Shown here piece after piece: positions 1 through 12,021 of a DNA stretch of 64,000 bases. The notes beneath the pieces were generated by a model. It did not search any database. It was not told the DNA's origin and worked only from the letters and a program-made list of their open reading frames with translations. Source of the stretch: Ascochyta rabiei (Eukaryota; Ascomycota; Dothideomycetes; Pleosporales; Didymellaceae); assembly GCF_004011695.2 (NCBI RefSeq), contig NC_082422.1:1-64000 (forward strand), read 5' to 3'. Position numbers and translations under genes: made by a program. Numbering within the stretch: the first letter of the stretch is position 1; each line of letters starts with the position of its first letter.

Positions 1-108
1 TACCCTAACCCTAACCCTAACCCTAACCCTAACCCTAACCCTAACCCTAACCCTAACCCTAACCCTAACCCTAACCCTAACCCTAACCCTAACCCTAACC
101 CTAACCCT
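1..108 (+). repeat. Telomere repeat array (CCCTAA)n
   Basis: Uninterrupted CCCTAA units, about 18 copies, start at base 1 and degrade at CCCTTACCC near 108. This is the C-rich strand of the TTAGGG telomere used by most filamentous fungi, so the chromosome end lies to the left and the centromere to the right. Confidence 0.98.
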
Positions 109-1010
109 TACCCTCTTCTGCTTCCTTACCCTACTCTTTTTTATACTCTACTTTCTTCCTTTTTTTTCTTTTCTTTACCCTACTCTCTCCTATTTCTTCT
201 TCTCTTCTCTTTTTCTTCCCTCTGCTCTTCTACTTACAACACCTATTCTCTAATCCTTACTACTTTTCTCTATCCTTACTACTTTTCTCTATCCTTACTA
301 CTAGTCTCTATCCTTACTACTAGTCTCTATCCTTACTACTAGTCTCTATCCTTACTACTTTTCAACCATCTTTCTTTAAACTACTACTCTTTCTTTTCCT
401 TTTCTCCTTCTTCTCTCTTCTCCAAAACTTCAAATGTTACTCTTCTAACTTTTTTCTAAACCCTACCCCTCTTCTTACACTAAAACAAAACTATTACTAT
501 TACTTTCTTCTCTACTTTCTCTAACTCTATTTCTTACCTTCTTCCTAACACATACACTTACTTTCTTACCTACCCTCTCTCTCTCTTACTTCTTCTCTTT
601 CTACCTTTCTCTTCCCTCTTTAATTTTTTACTCTTAATACTTACTTTCTTCTTCTTATCTTTTCTACTTATCTTTTCTACTTACTTTTCTCTACTACTCT
701 CTTTTCTAACACCTTAACTTTTATCCTTCTCTCTTTACACCTACAATAACCTGTTACCCTTCCTTTTACTCTACTAACTTTATTATTACATCTCTCTTTA
801 AAAACACACCTATTATTCTTAATCTCTTATCTTCTTTTCTTAAACACTATTTTCTTCTTAACTAACTTCTATTTACTTCTTTTTCTTTTTTTTTACTTCT
901 TTTCTCTATCCTTACCTCTTACTGTCTTTACTTTATTCTTATTCTTTCTACTTTTCTAAAATTTCTTCTTCTTAACTACTATTACTACGCTACTGTCTTT
1001 TTCTCTCTCT
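109..1010. other. Telomere-adjacent pyrimidine-rich tract, nearly devoid of G
   Basis: About 900 bp composed almost only of C, T and A on this strand; isolated G residues are tens of bases apart, and G returns abruptly at about 1010 (CCGCTCCGCGG). No reading frame is supported. Read toward the telomere, the opposite strand is a long purine-rich run that leads straight into TTAGGG, the sense of TERRA RNA. A promoter or R-loop role is inference only. Confidence 0.85.
248..365. repeat. 19-bp tandem repeat (TCTATCCTTACTACTTTTC)
   Basis: Six or so head-to-tail copies of a 19-bp unit, TCTATCCTTACTACTTTTC or TCTATCCTTACTACTAGTC, inside the G-poor tract. The two variants are grouped rather than alternating, as expected from local slippage or unequal exchange. 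Confidence 0.85.
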
Positions 1011-1019
1011 TCTGTTCCG

Positions 1020-4000
1020 CTCCGCGGTCTTAACCACCTCCCCTCCTTTACTCTTAATTGCTCCGCTCTAGAGGGCACATCTACAGGCCCACCTACCTAC
1101 CTCTTCTTCTATTAGCACTAACAGCAAAGTGCATATTGCTCTAGTTCTACATAGTTACTGTGCCTAGTCTGTATTAGCTAGACTTTAAACCTTAATTTAA
1201 TATTAATCCTATTCTACTTCTACATACGCCTTGCAGTTCTCTGTTATAAACAACACTACCTAAACTATAACTACTATTACATTACTAAACAACTTACGCT
1301 TATCCTACACCCTAATAGTGTGTTACTTACCTAGCTACGCCGCATATGCCTTCTAATCCCCTCCTATCTCTCTGCTGTACCTGCACTGTTAGATAATCTC
1401 TAACCCCTTCTCTACCTACCCTACTACTCTTACTAACAGCACTACCACATTTAGCTATTAACACCTTACCTCCTTATCCTCCCCTGTTGCGCAGTACTTC
1501 TAACTAACCCAGCACCTCTAGCAGTTATTCCTAACTGTCTTGTTCCTGCTTGCGCCTCTTACCTGCGTTATTACTATCTAGAAGTTGTCTAGCTCTCTCT
1601 CTGTTACGCCCTAGTGCGCTGCGCACTGCATTGTCCTGTGCTAACGCTACGCCTTACTGCCTGCCTTGTCTATTATACAGCACGCCACACACCTAGCCTA
1701 CAGCTTATTAAACAGCTACTCTACCTGCCCCTATTTGCGCCTATACCTCTGCTGCTCGTCTAGCTACAGCTAGACCCTGTCTCCGCACTAGTTGCAGCTA
1801 GCCGCTCCCTCTAAGTTGCGGTAGCTTACCCTAATCCAGTCTATATACTAACTTATCAGCAGCTACTAACAGCTACTGCTAATAATAAAAAGCCCTATTA
1901 CTAACATGTTAATGTTATCTAGCTGCACAGCTAGCGTCTGCTCTACCTTGCTGTGCCCTACTAGTATCACTAAATCTACTACCTTACCTGCTCTCCTGCC
2001 TTACCTACTCTTCTACACATAGTTAATTATGCTCTATAGTATCCCTACATACAAGATGTACACAATCCCTAGGTAGTCTACGCTAGTGCCCAGCGCGGAC
2101 GTTGCCACTATTAGTCCGCCCTCTTACTCCTACCTCTCTAGCTTCTCTGCTTTTTCCTTGTCCTTAACACCTACGTAATAAAACGCACAGCCTAGCACAG
2201 CTGCTATGTCCTTATACAGCGCCTTGCTCTAGTAGTACACAACCCCCTTTAGCCTAAGCTCCTACAGCTGTGCCTAATGCTACAAGCTAATTGTTTCAGC
2301 TATCTCTTCCTTCTGCTCTAGCTTACACTATAAGACAAAGTAGCGCGTGTTTAGCTTTATAGTACTTACCTATATATATATTATATTGTATATAAGTATA
2401 CTTAACTCTAGCACGTACTCCTATACTAGTAGTAACGTTACTATTATAAGTATAATTAGGCAGCTAAGTAGCTACAAGTTCTTTAGCAGCGCTAGCTTCG
2501 GCCGCTAGCTGTGTGCTAAGAAGACAAGATAACACTTATCTACTACCACCTATTACAGTAGCCTCTTCTAAAGCAGTAACCCTGCGTATGCTAAGAAGTT
2601 GCTTATACTAAGCATATTACCTACGTAATCTACGCTAACTACAACAATAGATGCTAGGTTGTTCTTACTGTGCTTCTACTCTATACACTCTACGCCGCTA
2701 CTCTAAATACGTTCTACTAGATAGTTAATTAGCGCCTAGTACAGCACAATAACAATAGTAACCCCTGTCTACTCTATAACCGCTAGCACTGTAAACAGCA
2801 GACTCTTACTGCCTCCTGTTAGAAGCACAATAACCAGCAGATTCTATCTATTAAGAACAGCACGCATCGCCTGCTCCTGCTCTACTAAGCAGAACCCTAC
2901 CTCCTGTGTGCCTAGCACCTGCTGCAGCGCTGTACAGATCTTGTCTTTGCGCAGGTCTTCTACCCTTACCTCCTTATCCTACAGCAGCAGCGCCAGCCTA
3001 GACATGCTTGCCTGCATTAGCCTTTTCCTCTGCGTGCTGCTTGCTACAGCTGTTTAACGTACCTTACCTGTGCTATTAACCCCTAAGAACTTATACTACA
3101 CTACGCTAAGCAGCTAGAATATATTAATTAAGCACACGCTAAGATGCTAGACAATATTAATTAGCACGCTGTAGTTACCTACGCCTATTGCAGTTATACG
3201 TAAGTTCTGTAGCTTAATAATATCCTTACTATTGTCTTCTACTTCTGCCTTGTCTACTTTTCTAATGTTGTTCTAGTAGCCCTTGCTAAACAACTCTCTA
3301 ATATAGACTTAGCTAAGTTCTATAGTAGTATGCTGGTAGTAAGGCATATACAGTATAACCCCTAGTCTCTTCTATATTTCTTACTTAAAAACTCTTATTA
3401 GTTAATCTGTGTTCTACGCGCCCTGTGCATTATACTAGACATAGTCGCTGTAGCTACTGCTAAGCACCTATAGTATTAGATACTTACAGAACAGCTGTAT
3501 ATACACTAAGTAGAGCGCTATAATCTACCTAAGCTACAGCAGCAAGAAGTGCAGCATAATCTTTAGCTTGTCCTACTGTAACTGTAACTTGTAATAGCAG
3601 ACTACTGTTATAATCTGCCTGTTAGCAACAAAGATATTGCAATCCTACAGCATCCTATTGCAGTGTTAAATTGTTGTAATCTCTAACCCCCTTCCTAGCT
3701 GCCCTAGCGTGACGTGCACGCTGCACAGTAGCAGCTCTAAGAAGTAGTCTATCTGCCTTATGTACTGCCGCACTACATTAACACTCTACTGCCTGTTAGT
3801 GCGCTTTAGTCGCAGACTGCTGTCTGTACTCCTTGCCCTTGTCAGCATCTAAGTAAGCCTGTTTTCTAGCTTATTACTTAGTGCGTTAATAAAAGACGTG
3901 CCCTACTTTATAAACGTAACATTATTAACAACCTACTTAAGATTAATTACAAAGCGCTCTTCTTTATTATCTACCTAGCACAGCTCCTACAGCATCTTAG

Positions 4001-5640
4001 ACGTCTCTGTTACTAAGTCCTACGCCATCTTACAGAAGCAGCTAACCTTAATCTACTAACTAGTTAGATAGAATATCTGCTTGTCTACTAACTAGTATAC
4101 GTTGCCTAAATTACTAGCTATTAATATAACATGCTTTCTGTACGCAAGTATACTAATTGTTACACTTATTAGAGTAAACATACTGTCTACTAGATACGTG
4201 TGCTACATCTTAATAAAGTAATTACAGTCCTACTCTGTCTATATATTACGCTGCCTACCTAGAAGTAGCTTTTTAGCTCTAATTACTCGCACGTAGTACA
4301 CTATGCCTGCTAGCATATATAAATAGTGCTTTACAGTCTATAAGCAGCCTATGTCTAAGTTAATACTAAGCATAGTAAGAAACTACATTAAGCTAGTAGA
4401 CACTGTGTTAGGGTAATACTTTATAAAGATAAATAAGCTAATAGACTTTAGAAGTGCGTCTATATACGTTGCTTACTTACTGCTGTTAAGCACATTCTAC
4501 AGCCTAATTACACACACCTTCTATTTAACTATCTATGTAAACAACTTACAAGCGTCCTTTATATTATCTTACAATACTTTACGCGTGTTAATGTTAGTCT
4601 ACGTAATCTATAGGAGGGCTGCAGGACATTACTCTTGTCTTTACTTTCTTTACCATCTTCGCTATCTTCGCTGTCCTCCTTACTGCTTGCCATCTCTTTA
4701 CTGTTACAGTTAAATCGTCCTTCTCTTACACAGATAATCTGCTGCTCTTTATTAGCTAGCACCTATAGATAGAAGTAGACAAACTTTGCTATATAGCTTG
4801 CGTACTAAGCCTAACTCTCTAGGTTCTACAGTTACGCTAGCAGCTAGGTGTTAGCCTCGCTTAGCTTTATACTACGTAGCTAGCGCCTTAGCTTATACAG
4901 AAGCGTAGCTAGTCCCCTAACACTTCTCTTAATTAGTCGCTCTGTTAGCTTAGCGGCAAGCTTTATCTTCTCTTTACTGCAATTAGGCGCGCAGGCTTAG
5001 TAGACAAGATACTTAAGATTTTAGCCCTTAAAGAACTCTAACCATCCTATGCGCTTAAACTAGCCTATCTTATTAGTCTTTACTGCTGCTTCTAGTATCT
5101 GCAGCTCTTCTTAAATTTATTGTTGTGTTAAGCTGTACGCAGCTAGCTCTTCTTACATAGTAACTTTAACGCTAGCGTTCTTAGGATTGCTAGTATTGTC
5201 TGTTTTAACAATAAAGTATTTCTGCATCCCCACTGTACAAAAAAAACTCTGAACTTTAACAGTCTTATAGAGTAAGCTTGTTTCTCCTATCTAAGCTTAC
5301 TAGTAATCTTTTTTACAGTGCTGGCGGAATGTATCCTTGTTAGTGCTAATATAGTTATATATCCTGCACTACAGCACGTCTACTAGCGCCCTAAGCTCTT
5401 TAATTAGCATTACTAGCTTGTCTAGAAGTTTAACATTGTTAGGTTTAGTTAACGTGTAGTAACTAAAGTGCCTAACAATCTCTCTCTAAGTTACAGTAGG
5501 CATAGTGTGGTGCTGCAAGAGATGCCTATTGAGATTAACAACGCCTGTTTAGTAATCCTTACATACTAGCACTCTGTATTCCTCTAAGAAACAGAGAATA
5601 GCATTGCAATTTTTAAGCGACACCTAAGCGCTGTTTTTGC
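1020..5640 (-). pseudogene. Telomere-linked RecQ-type helicase, RIP-damaged (copy 1)
   Basis: Reading toward the telomere, an almost continuous frame crossed by many TAG/TAA codons encodes a long RecQ-type protein. The N-terminal part (about 5620-5270) has the RHLLQHH segment and paired Cys/His residues that I associate with the fungal DUF3505 domain. The helicase core follows. Motif I is at about 2829-2795 and now reads LLTGGSKSLLF, where GGGKS is expected. Motif II is at 2548-2519 and reads VVDKCYLVF, where DECH is expected. Both changes are single C-to-T or G-to-A transitions, and many Trp, Gln and Arg codons have become stops. Subtelomeric helicases of this kind (TLH) are known from many fungi; their role is unsettled, with telomere maintenance or recombination proposed. 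The C-terminal end is not resolved. The gene is not functional as it stands. Confidence 0.85.
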
Positions 5641-5985
5641 AACTGTGTTAGCTGCGTTGTTTGTTATTATTAATGTTGCTGCGCTGTTACAGAGCTGTTG
5701 TGTGGTTTTGCTAGGCCTAATCTATAGCAAACCCTAACCTAGTACCTAACCCTAGCACGCCCACAATAATGGTCTGTAGCCTACTGAAATTCTGCAGAGA
5801 GACGTGCAGATGCGCACAATAACAGTGTTAATGTTTTAGTAGGTGCGGGTGTTGTTGTTCCTTGCGATTTGGGCCTAACAATTTGGGTTGTAAACCCTAA
5901 CTTAGAACCCTAACGCTAAGCGAGTTTAGGTTAGCATTAACGCGATTTGCACTCTAAATTGCAGTGTTATATTAGATAGGATATA
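5641..5985. other. Upstream flank of the helicase, shared with the internal copy
   Basis: No reading frame is supported. The segment is similar to about 31590-31912 beside the second helicase copy, including GCTAGGCCTAATCTAT and several CCCTAA or CCCTAAC words. The duplicated unit therefore includes sequence 5' of the helicase gene. Similarity stops at about 5980 (GTTATATTAGATAGG), just before the first palindrome. Confidence 0.6.
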
Positions 5986-6040
5986 GAAGGGGCAGGTTTA
6001 TTCTAGGTTTTATATGTACCTAGAATAGCCCTGCCCCTCC
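5986..6040. repeat. Dispersed palindrome A
   Basis: The arms GGGGCAGGTTTATTCTAGGT and ACCTAGAATAGCCCTGCCCC pair almost perfectly around a loop of about 9 bp. It is the telomere-proximal member of a family of eight similar palindromes found only between about 6 and 22 kb. It marks the edge between the helicase unit and the multigene block. Confidence 0.85.
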
Positions 6041-6535
6041 TATAAATTTTTAAATTATAATAACCTACTCTTAATGTTTCGCTAGTCTACTTACTTTGGT
6101 TATTTAGAAGGGGGCGGATTCTTTCTAAGGTTTTTCTTTGGGTACTCTATCTAACTTACATAACCCTTTTTTAAACAACAGCATTTTATAAACTAGTTAT
6201 ACAAAATTAAATATATTTTTTTTTTTTTCTATACGCGTTAAAAATAGCAAGCAAAATATTTCTACGGTAATGTTACCCTAGGCCCTATTTTACTTTTATG
6301 CTCTATTACCATTTATGCTCCATTACCTTTTACGTAGGTGTTAATACTCTAACTATTCCTTACTACTTATTATTTCTGCTGTTAGCTTACTTTACTGCAA
6401 ATGCTTTATTTTTTTTTTAAATACTTTTGCAATCTTGTAGATTGTAACAGAACCTTTATACTATTAACTATTCGCCTCTTAATCTTACTTCGAATCTAGC
6501 CTTTTACTTAGTTCACCTATCTAACATTAGGTTAG
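6041..6535. other. AT-rich gap
   Basis: AT-rich DNA with a poly-T run near 6212-6230. I see no supported gene, repeat or RNA. Confidence 0.5.
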
Positions 6536-6539
6536 TAAT

Positions 6540-7290
6540 ATCCCATCTAAGCTCCTAGTTCGTCTTCCTTGTTGCCTGTCTTGTTGTTAGCAGTGTCTTA
6601 GTTAGCAGAGTTGTAGTCGGCAGGGTTGTAGTTAGCAGGGTTGTAATTAGTAGGGTCGTACTTAACAGGGTTGTTAGTGTTATAGTTGGCAGGGTTAAAG
6701 TTAGCAGGGTTGTTGTTAAATAAGTTGTTGTTAGCAGAGTTGTAGTTGGCACTGTTGTTATTAGCACTGTTGTTGTTGGCACTGTTGTTGTTGGTACTGT
6801 CGTTGTTAGCACTGTCGTTGGTTAGCTCGCTATTATTCCTTCTAGCAGCAGTTTTAGTAGGGTTAATAAGGTCCTCTATATGTAAAGCAACACAAGCTGT
6901 TAGTTTTGTAAGTAAAGTTATATGTAAAAATAGCTTACACGCACCCTTGTAAGCATAGCAGCTGTAGTTAACCACACGCTAGAGGCCATTATTAGATAGG
7001 AGCAGGAACTATTTGTTAAGGAAGACGTAGATGTCTAAAGTACCAGCGTTGTTAATAAAGTTAGAAATGACTTTTATTATAGCTTCTATAACAACGCAAC
7101 GCGCTACTTCTATAGGTCTAACAGGTCTAACTATGCAATTAACAACTAGGTGCGTTAGCTATGCATTCTATTTGTTATTTAGTGCAAGTGCGCTAACTCT
7201 CTGCGCTAACAACGCCTAGGAGCGTAGTGTGCAGATCTTTAAGTGTGTAAACAACAACGTCTAGCATTGTAGTTTTAGTAGTTGCTAGTT
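6540..7290 (-). pseudogene. Unknown protein with Asn-rich C-terminal repeats, RIP-damaged
   Basis: I do not recognise this gene. On the minus strand a frame from about 7290 to 6540 has an alpha-helical-looking N-terminal part (for example VVIEAIIKVISNFINN), a hydrophobic middle with several Cys, and a C-terminal tail of repeated Asn-rich units (SANNNSANNN, then NPANYN). In-frame TAG/TAA codons sit where Gln or Arg would fit, for instance after VFLNK and after NNGL. A longer stop-free piece (125 codons) begins at 6975. The 5' end may contain a one-base shift near 7200, because two frames look coding there. The Asn-rich tail is written by the DNA minisatellite described separately. It is the telomere-proximal gene of the 6-22 kb block. 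Confidence 0.5.
6592..6830. repeat. Minisatellite GTTGTAGTTAGCAGG (period 15-18 bp)
   Basis: Degenerate direct repeats with units such as GTTGTAGTTAGCAGG and GTTGTTGTTGGCACT. The period is a multiple of three, so the array stays open in more than one frame; several short frames on both strands here are products of the repeat. Confidence 0.85.
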
Positions 7291-7309
7291 TAATGTTTAC
7301 GTGTGCGTT

Positions 7310-7480
7310 ATTAAAGAGTGTTTAGTTAAAGAGTGTATAGTTAAAGAGTGTATAGTTAAAGAGTGTATAGTTAAAGAGTGTATAGTTAAAGAGTGTATAG
7401 TGTAAGAGTGTATAGTGTAAGAGTGTATAGTGTAAGAGTGTATAGTGTAAGAGTGTATAGTGTAAGAGTGTATAGTGTAG
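7310..7480. repeat. 15-bp tandem repeat (AGAGTGTATAGTTAA)
   Basis: About eleven consecutive 15-bp units. The first half carries AGTTAAAGAGTGTAT, the second half AGTGTAAGAGTGTAT, so two variant blocks abut. There are no unique spacers, so it is a minisatellite and not a CRISPR. Confidence 0.92.
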
Positions 7481-8088
7481 GTAGGTAGTTAAAGAGTGTT
7501 AGTCGCTTAGAGACGAAGATATAAAGACGGAAGACAATTAACAGGTTTGTTTTGTTGCCCTAGGCAGCAGGTAACAGTAAATAAACAAGGCTACTGCGTA
7601 CCTGCCTAGGTGCGCAAACGCAACGCGTTATAAACACTGTGTACTCCTACTGTTTTCCTCTATACCTTTACCTCTACCTTAGTTAAATATGCCTGTTCTT
7701 AGCTGCACAATATAAATGTGCCTCACTGTACTGTAACCTAAACTTTATTTCCCTGCAACGCATCTTATCTAATTAGGTGTTGTAGAATGTTTTTAATTTA
7801 AGCTGGAAATTAGAACCTTGCTACTCTATCTAACAAAAGAGGTTATAGTAGTAAATAGAACAAGTTTACTACTTTTCTTACATTTTAAAATAGAACATTT
7901 TTTTTTAGTAACGTAATGTTATTAACAATTTTTATCCTAGAACGCTATTTAAATATTTTGTCTTTTAAATGCTAAAATTACGTGTTGTAGACGTAGTAAC
8001 TGTACATTATCTAAGTGTGTTATAATTATTATATTGTCTTCTAACAGACAAAATATAGTAACTTTTAAAATAATAAATATTAACAACC
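7481..8088. other. AT-rich gap
   Basis: Noncoding-looking AT-rich sequence with short homopolymer runs. I see no supported feature. Confidence 0.5.
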
Positions 8089-9012
8089 CTACACAGAAGC
8101 CTCCTGATCTTTATCTACTTTATCTTGCTCTAGATCCTTAGGGTTAATAATTACAGGACTCTTCTTTACCTTAGTTACCTGTAGTTTATTCGTAGACAGT
8201 CTAGCCTTAGTTAACAGTCTAGCCTTAGAGCATATCATCTTAAAGGCTGGCTTCTTAGGGGCTAGCTTATTAGCAACTGGTTTCTTAGGGGCCGCCTCTG
8301 CCTTTGCCTTAGCAGTTTTGCTTATTGCTTCTACTTCTAATACTAACGTCTTCTGCTCTAAAGCTAAAGGAAAACTATTAATAGTAACTCTGCTTGTAAG
8401 CTGCTGTAGATAGTTTGCTAAGGCCTCTATGCGTGCGCGCTTAGTTAGAGGTAACAGATATTTAAATAGTAGAGATGCTTCTTCTTTAGAGTTGTAGTTA
8501 GCGCGTGGTTACTTACTAAGAGTTAATAGTTAACAATCTAGAGTATGAGACAACGTAGGGTTACTAATGTTAGAATTAATCTCTGTTGTGTCTATAGCAT
8601 CTAATAAACCTAAACTAGCGTTGTTAGCTTAGATGTGCTCTGCTAGAGACCCTAACAGCGTGTAGGCTTTATAGTCTGCTTTGTTAATTATATTAAGGCG
8701 TAAAGAGCTAGCGCTAGATGTTAAAGGCCCTATAGGACTAGAGCTGAATAGTAGTACTCTACTATCTCCTAACGCCTGCTGCTCGCTCTTTAGGGCGCGA
8801 TCATGCTTCTTAGCTATTAGTTGTGGCCTTATAGTAAGTTATACAGACAGTAGTACATCTATACAGCATTTAATATAAAAACTACTATTATTATTTAGGC
8901 GTAGAGGAAAAACAACAGACTAAGACACCAAGTTCTTAGCCTCTATGCCTATTAGAGCAAGCAATAGTCTATTAGTTTGTTATGTGCGCAATAGATTCAG
9001 TTTTACAGGCAT
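8089..9012 (-). pseudogene. 307-codon unknown protein with histone-H1-like basic tail, RIP-damaged
   Basis: This is one of the best-preserved genes in the block. An ATG at 9012 opens a single frame of 308 codons that closes with TAG at 8091-8089. Only six internal stops (five TAA, one TAG) interrupt it, each explicable as a mutated CAA, CAG, CGA or TGG. The N-terminal two thirds look globular and Leu/Ile-rich. The last 90 residues are rich in Lys, Ala and Pro (KTAKAKAEAAPKKP, then KLAPKKPAFK) and resemble the tail of linker histones or other DNA-binding proteins. I recognise no family. It reads toward the telomere, like most of the block. Nucleic-acid binding is inferred from the tail only. 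Confidence 0.65.
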
Positions 9013-9195
9013 AGCGTTGTTATTAATTAAGTAGAAAATGGCAGGGCAGGGCATAAGAGACATTCCTTTACTGTCTTTATTGCGCGTAGCAGCCACCTTA
9101 AGAGAGCGTGTACCTTAGAAAATTGTACTTAGAACGTTGTTAGAAGCTGCGTAACATGTTAGTAATCTATTTATAACATATAAATACTATAAGGG

Positions 9196-9254
9196 GAAGA
9201 AAGGGTAGGTAATTCTAGGTATTGTAGAATTAGAATTACTTAGCCCTGCCTATA
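9196..9254. repeat. Dispersed palindrome B
   Basis: The left arm (AAGGGTAGGTAATTCTAGG) and right arm (AGAATTACTTAGCCCTGCC) are RIP-altered versions of the family core. It lies at the 3' end of the minus-strand gene that begins near 11.2 kb. Confidence 0.7.
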
Positions 9255-11275
9255 AAGGGGTTGTGCAACTACTTACACAACTTATTATTGTCTTAATACC
9301 CTGCTAGAAAGTTTAGATAGTCCTTATGTATAAGTTCTCTATTAATAATAACAAACCTACTAAGGTCTTCTAGGCTAAGCTTAAACGCTTTGTTAGTGTT
9401 GTCTGTTATACTGTAATAATAGGCAAGTGTTTTAGGATTTAAGGCGGCAGATGTCTATAGTATAGCGCGGTAAGTGCTGCTAAGTGCTATAGCTTTATTG
9501 TGTGTATCTGCATTATAGAGCTCTAGGATTAGACAAGTAAATAATTAGCTAATTTAAACAATGCGCCTAATGCATTAAATCCATATTAGGTGCGTTAGTG
9601 TTAGCCCTAGCAGCATTATAACGCAGCATGCCTACTAGAAATTCTAGCCCATACTCTAGTTAATTACGTTAATAAGGATATTGCACCTCTAGTTAAATAG
9701 GATGTTGTCTGACTTAATTATTAGTGTTAGCGTGTTAAAATTGTTAACTATTTTAATTTGTACATTAGTTATACTGAGCTATGTAGGCATAACATACAAG
9801 GCTAGATAGATTAAGCAAACAATTTGTAATTTCTTACTTAATTAGGTTGCGGGCGAACAGCAGTATCTTATACCTAAGGGTAATGTAGATAAATGTAATG
9901 TTGCCTAGTATCTATTAAACATGTTTGCTATAAGCTGTAAAGCAGTAGATTAATACAGCTAGTTCCTTAACAGAGGGCACTTCCCTGTTTAGCGTGCTAA
10001 TAATGTTTTTAATGTTCTCTACTTCTATATTCTTCTTAATGTCTAGAAGCAGGTTGTAGAGATATAGTGCGTATTAGCTAGAGTTATAAAGGCGCAAATA
10101 TACAGTAATCTTGTTATTACCTCTAACGTCTATAATAGAGTTAGCCTACAGTAGTAGCAGACAGAATATGCCTATAGTTACTTGTTAAAGGACATTACTA
10201 TTAATACAGCGCTTACTGCTCTAAGGATTAATGTTCTATATTTTGCTCTTAATGTGTAACACACCTATAAGGTATAGCTCCTTATTCTTGTTAGTATTCT
10301 GTACGCTGATGCGAACAGCAACGTGCTCTAGAAGGAGGTTACGCAGGCAGTGCACGTTGCTATTAGGGTGTGTTACGCAGCTGAAATTATATAATATATA
10401 ATGTACTTAGTGCTTCTACAAGGCTTACAGTACTGTTCCTTGTCTAGTAAGTAAGTTATTATTCTTAACAAAAGCCTTAAAGGCTGTGTAGGTAGTAAGG
10501 TACTTCTTACTCTTACTTATTGCATTAGGTAAGTATAGGTCCTTTAGCAAGTTTAATTCTAGAAGATTTCTAGCGCAACAATCTGAGTCTAGGTCCTATA
10601 TTAGCGCTAGTAGGCTACTATAGCCTTATATGCCCTAAGGAACTAGAGTTATAGTTAAAAGCACGTAAAACTTAGCTTTACGGCTGTAGATTGCGTAGTA
10701 GAAAGTGTTGTTAACATTACAGACGTTCTGTGCTTTGTCTACAAAGCAGAGGCTAATGCGACTAGATAAATTGCCTAGAAAAAGCTTAGGGGTTAGGTAA
10801 GCGAGGGCATAGCAACAGGCGTTGTTAACAGTACTGTGCTTAGCTAGATATATTGTCTTTAGCTAGTTACTAATTGCCCTAGGACTATAATAATATGCTA
10901 AAGTCTAATACGTTGTTATAGGCAAGATGTGGTTTATAAGTAGTGTGTTAAAGATGCTGTAACCTAAGTTAAGTACGTCCTTTATCCTCTTTATGCCTTT
11001 AGGGATAGCTATGTTCTCCTTGTTAGATCTATAGACGTACACAATAATGTCTTTAGAGTATCTACCTATATCTCTAATAACCTAGGATATAAGATAACTC
11101 TCTGTTGCCTACATGTAGATGCGAGGTTCTACAGAGTTCTTAAGAGCGTCCTAGTCTTTTCTTTGTTATAGTTTGTTTAGGCAATAATTATGTGTATAGA
11201 TGTACTGTAGTATATTAGTAATTAACTTAATAATTAAAGAGTGGGACAGGGCAGGTGATTCCAGGTTCTATTATG
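9236..11275 (-). pseudogene. Long unknown protein of the 6-22 kb block, RIP-damaged
   Basis: A minus-strand frame of about 640-680 codons can be followed from about 11270 down to the edge of palindrome B. Stop-free segments joined by TAG/TAA include EPRIYM, VIRDIGRYSKDIIVYVYRS, KAFVKNNNLLTRQGT and HCLRNLLLEHVAVRISVQN. A one-base shift near 9520 moves the last 80 codons to the next frame, which then reads cleanly to about 9293 (LSLEDLSRFVIINREL). Composition is Leu, Asn and Lys rich with several Cys, and no membrane segment is clear. I do not recognise the family. It could be the downstream half of one gene together with the frame at 11227-11985, because both frames run into palindrome C. Confidence 0.6.
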
Positions 11276-11985
11276 TTAAAACTAGAATAAGCTAGTGTCT
11301 TAATAGGTAGTGTGCTACGTACGTTAAGCAGCACTGTAAACATAGTATTTATCTTACCTAATCTAGTGTTATAGTATACAAGTGCGCCCTTTAGCCCTAT
11401 GTCTATTATAATGCGTTTATTAATCTATTCTGCAATCTAGGCAGCACTATCAACTTAGTTCTAATAGAGGGGGATTGACTTGTTTGCGCTAGGAACAACA
11501 GGAAATGCATTCCGCTTAATGTGAAGGGCAGTTAAAGCCTTATAATAATGCTTAAAGGAAACTTATATTAGCTTAGAGAGTGCTAAGAGCTAGTCCTGTT
11601 GTTTATAAAAGGCAGAGTCCTTAACACTAAAATAATTACCCCCTTTGTTTCTTGCATCTTCTGTAGTGAACGTCTTACCTAGAGTTGCTTATTAAGCGGC
11701 GCTTCTAAGAGGTCTATCCCTATAGAGAAACTCTCTTAAAATGCCTATTAGGTTGCCCTTGTCCTTAATCTAGTTGTTTATAATAAGCTAGGCCACGTTC
11801 TTATAGGGAATCTTCTTAAACTTTAAGATAAGCATTAAAGTCTTATACTTATTCATCTTTGCTGTAAGTCTTACTTTTATTATAGGATCTTTTATAGGAT
11901 TAGGTTTGCTGCTTAAGCGGAATATGTTAGTTCCTGTGGTAGTAGGGGAATCTGCGGCAGTTGTCTAGTTGTAGGTACCTGTTTA
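11227..11985 (-). pseudogene. Basic unknown protein, about 250 codons, RIP-damaged
   Basis: A minus-strand frame from about 11985 to TAA at 11229-11227 has stops only at positions that fit Gln or Trp (for example after YKNVA, IINN, RSAA and QQD). Coding segments include KVRLTAKMNKYKTLM, GILREFLYRDRPLR, ARNKGGNYFSVKDSAFYKQ and RIIIDIGLKGALVYYN. It is Lys/Arg-rich with alternating basic and hydrophobic residues, which suggests nucleic-acid contact, but I recognise no domain. The last 15 codons are written by palindrome C. It may be the upstream half of the gene that follows it on the minus strand. Confidence 0.6.
11242..11301. repeat. Dispersed palindrome C
   Basis: The left arm GGGCAGGTGATTCCAGG is barely mutated; the right arm CTAGAATAAGCTAGTGTC is RIP-altered. 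It lies where the frame at 11227-11985 ends and the next minus-strand frame begins, and both frames read through part of it. Confidence 0.7.
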
Positions 11986-12021
11986 ATGTTAATTCTATAA
12001 CCTATACCTAACAAAATAGAG

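Noticed and set aside
7310..7480. CRISPR-like array
   Set aside because: The 15-bp units abut without spacers and the organism is a eukaryote; it is a minisatellite.
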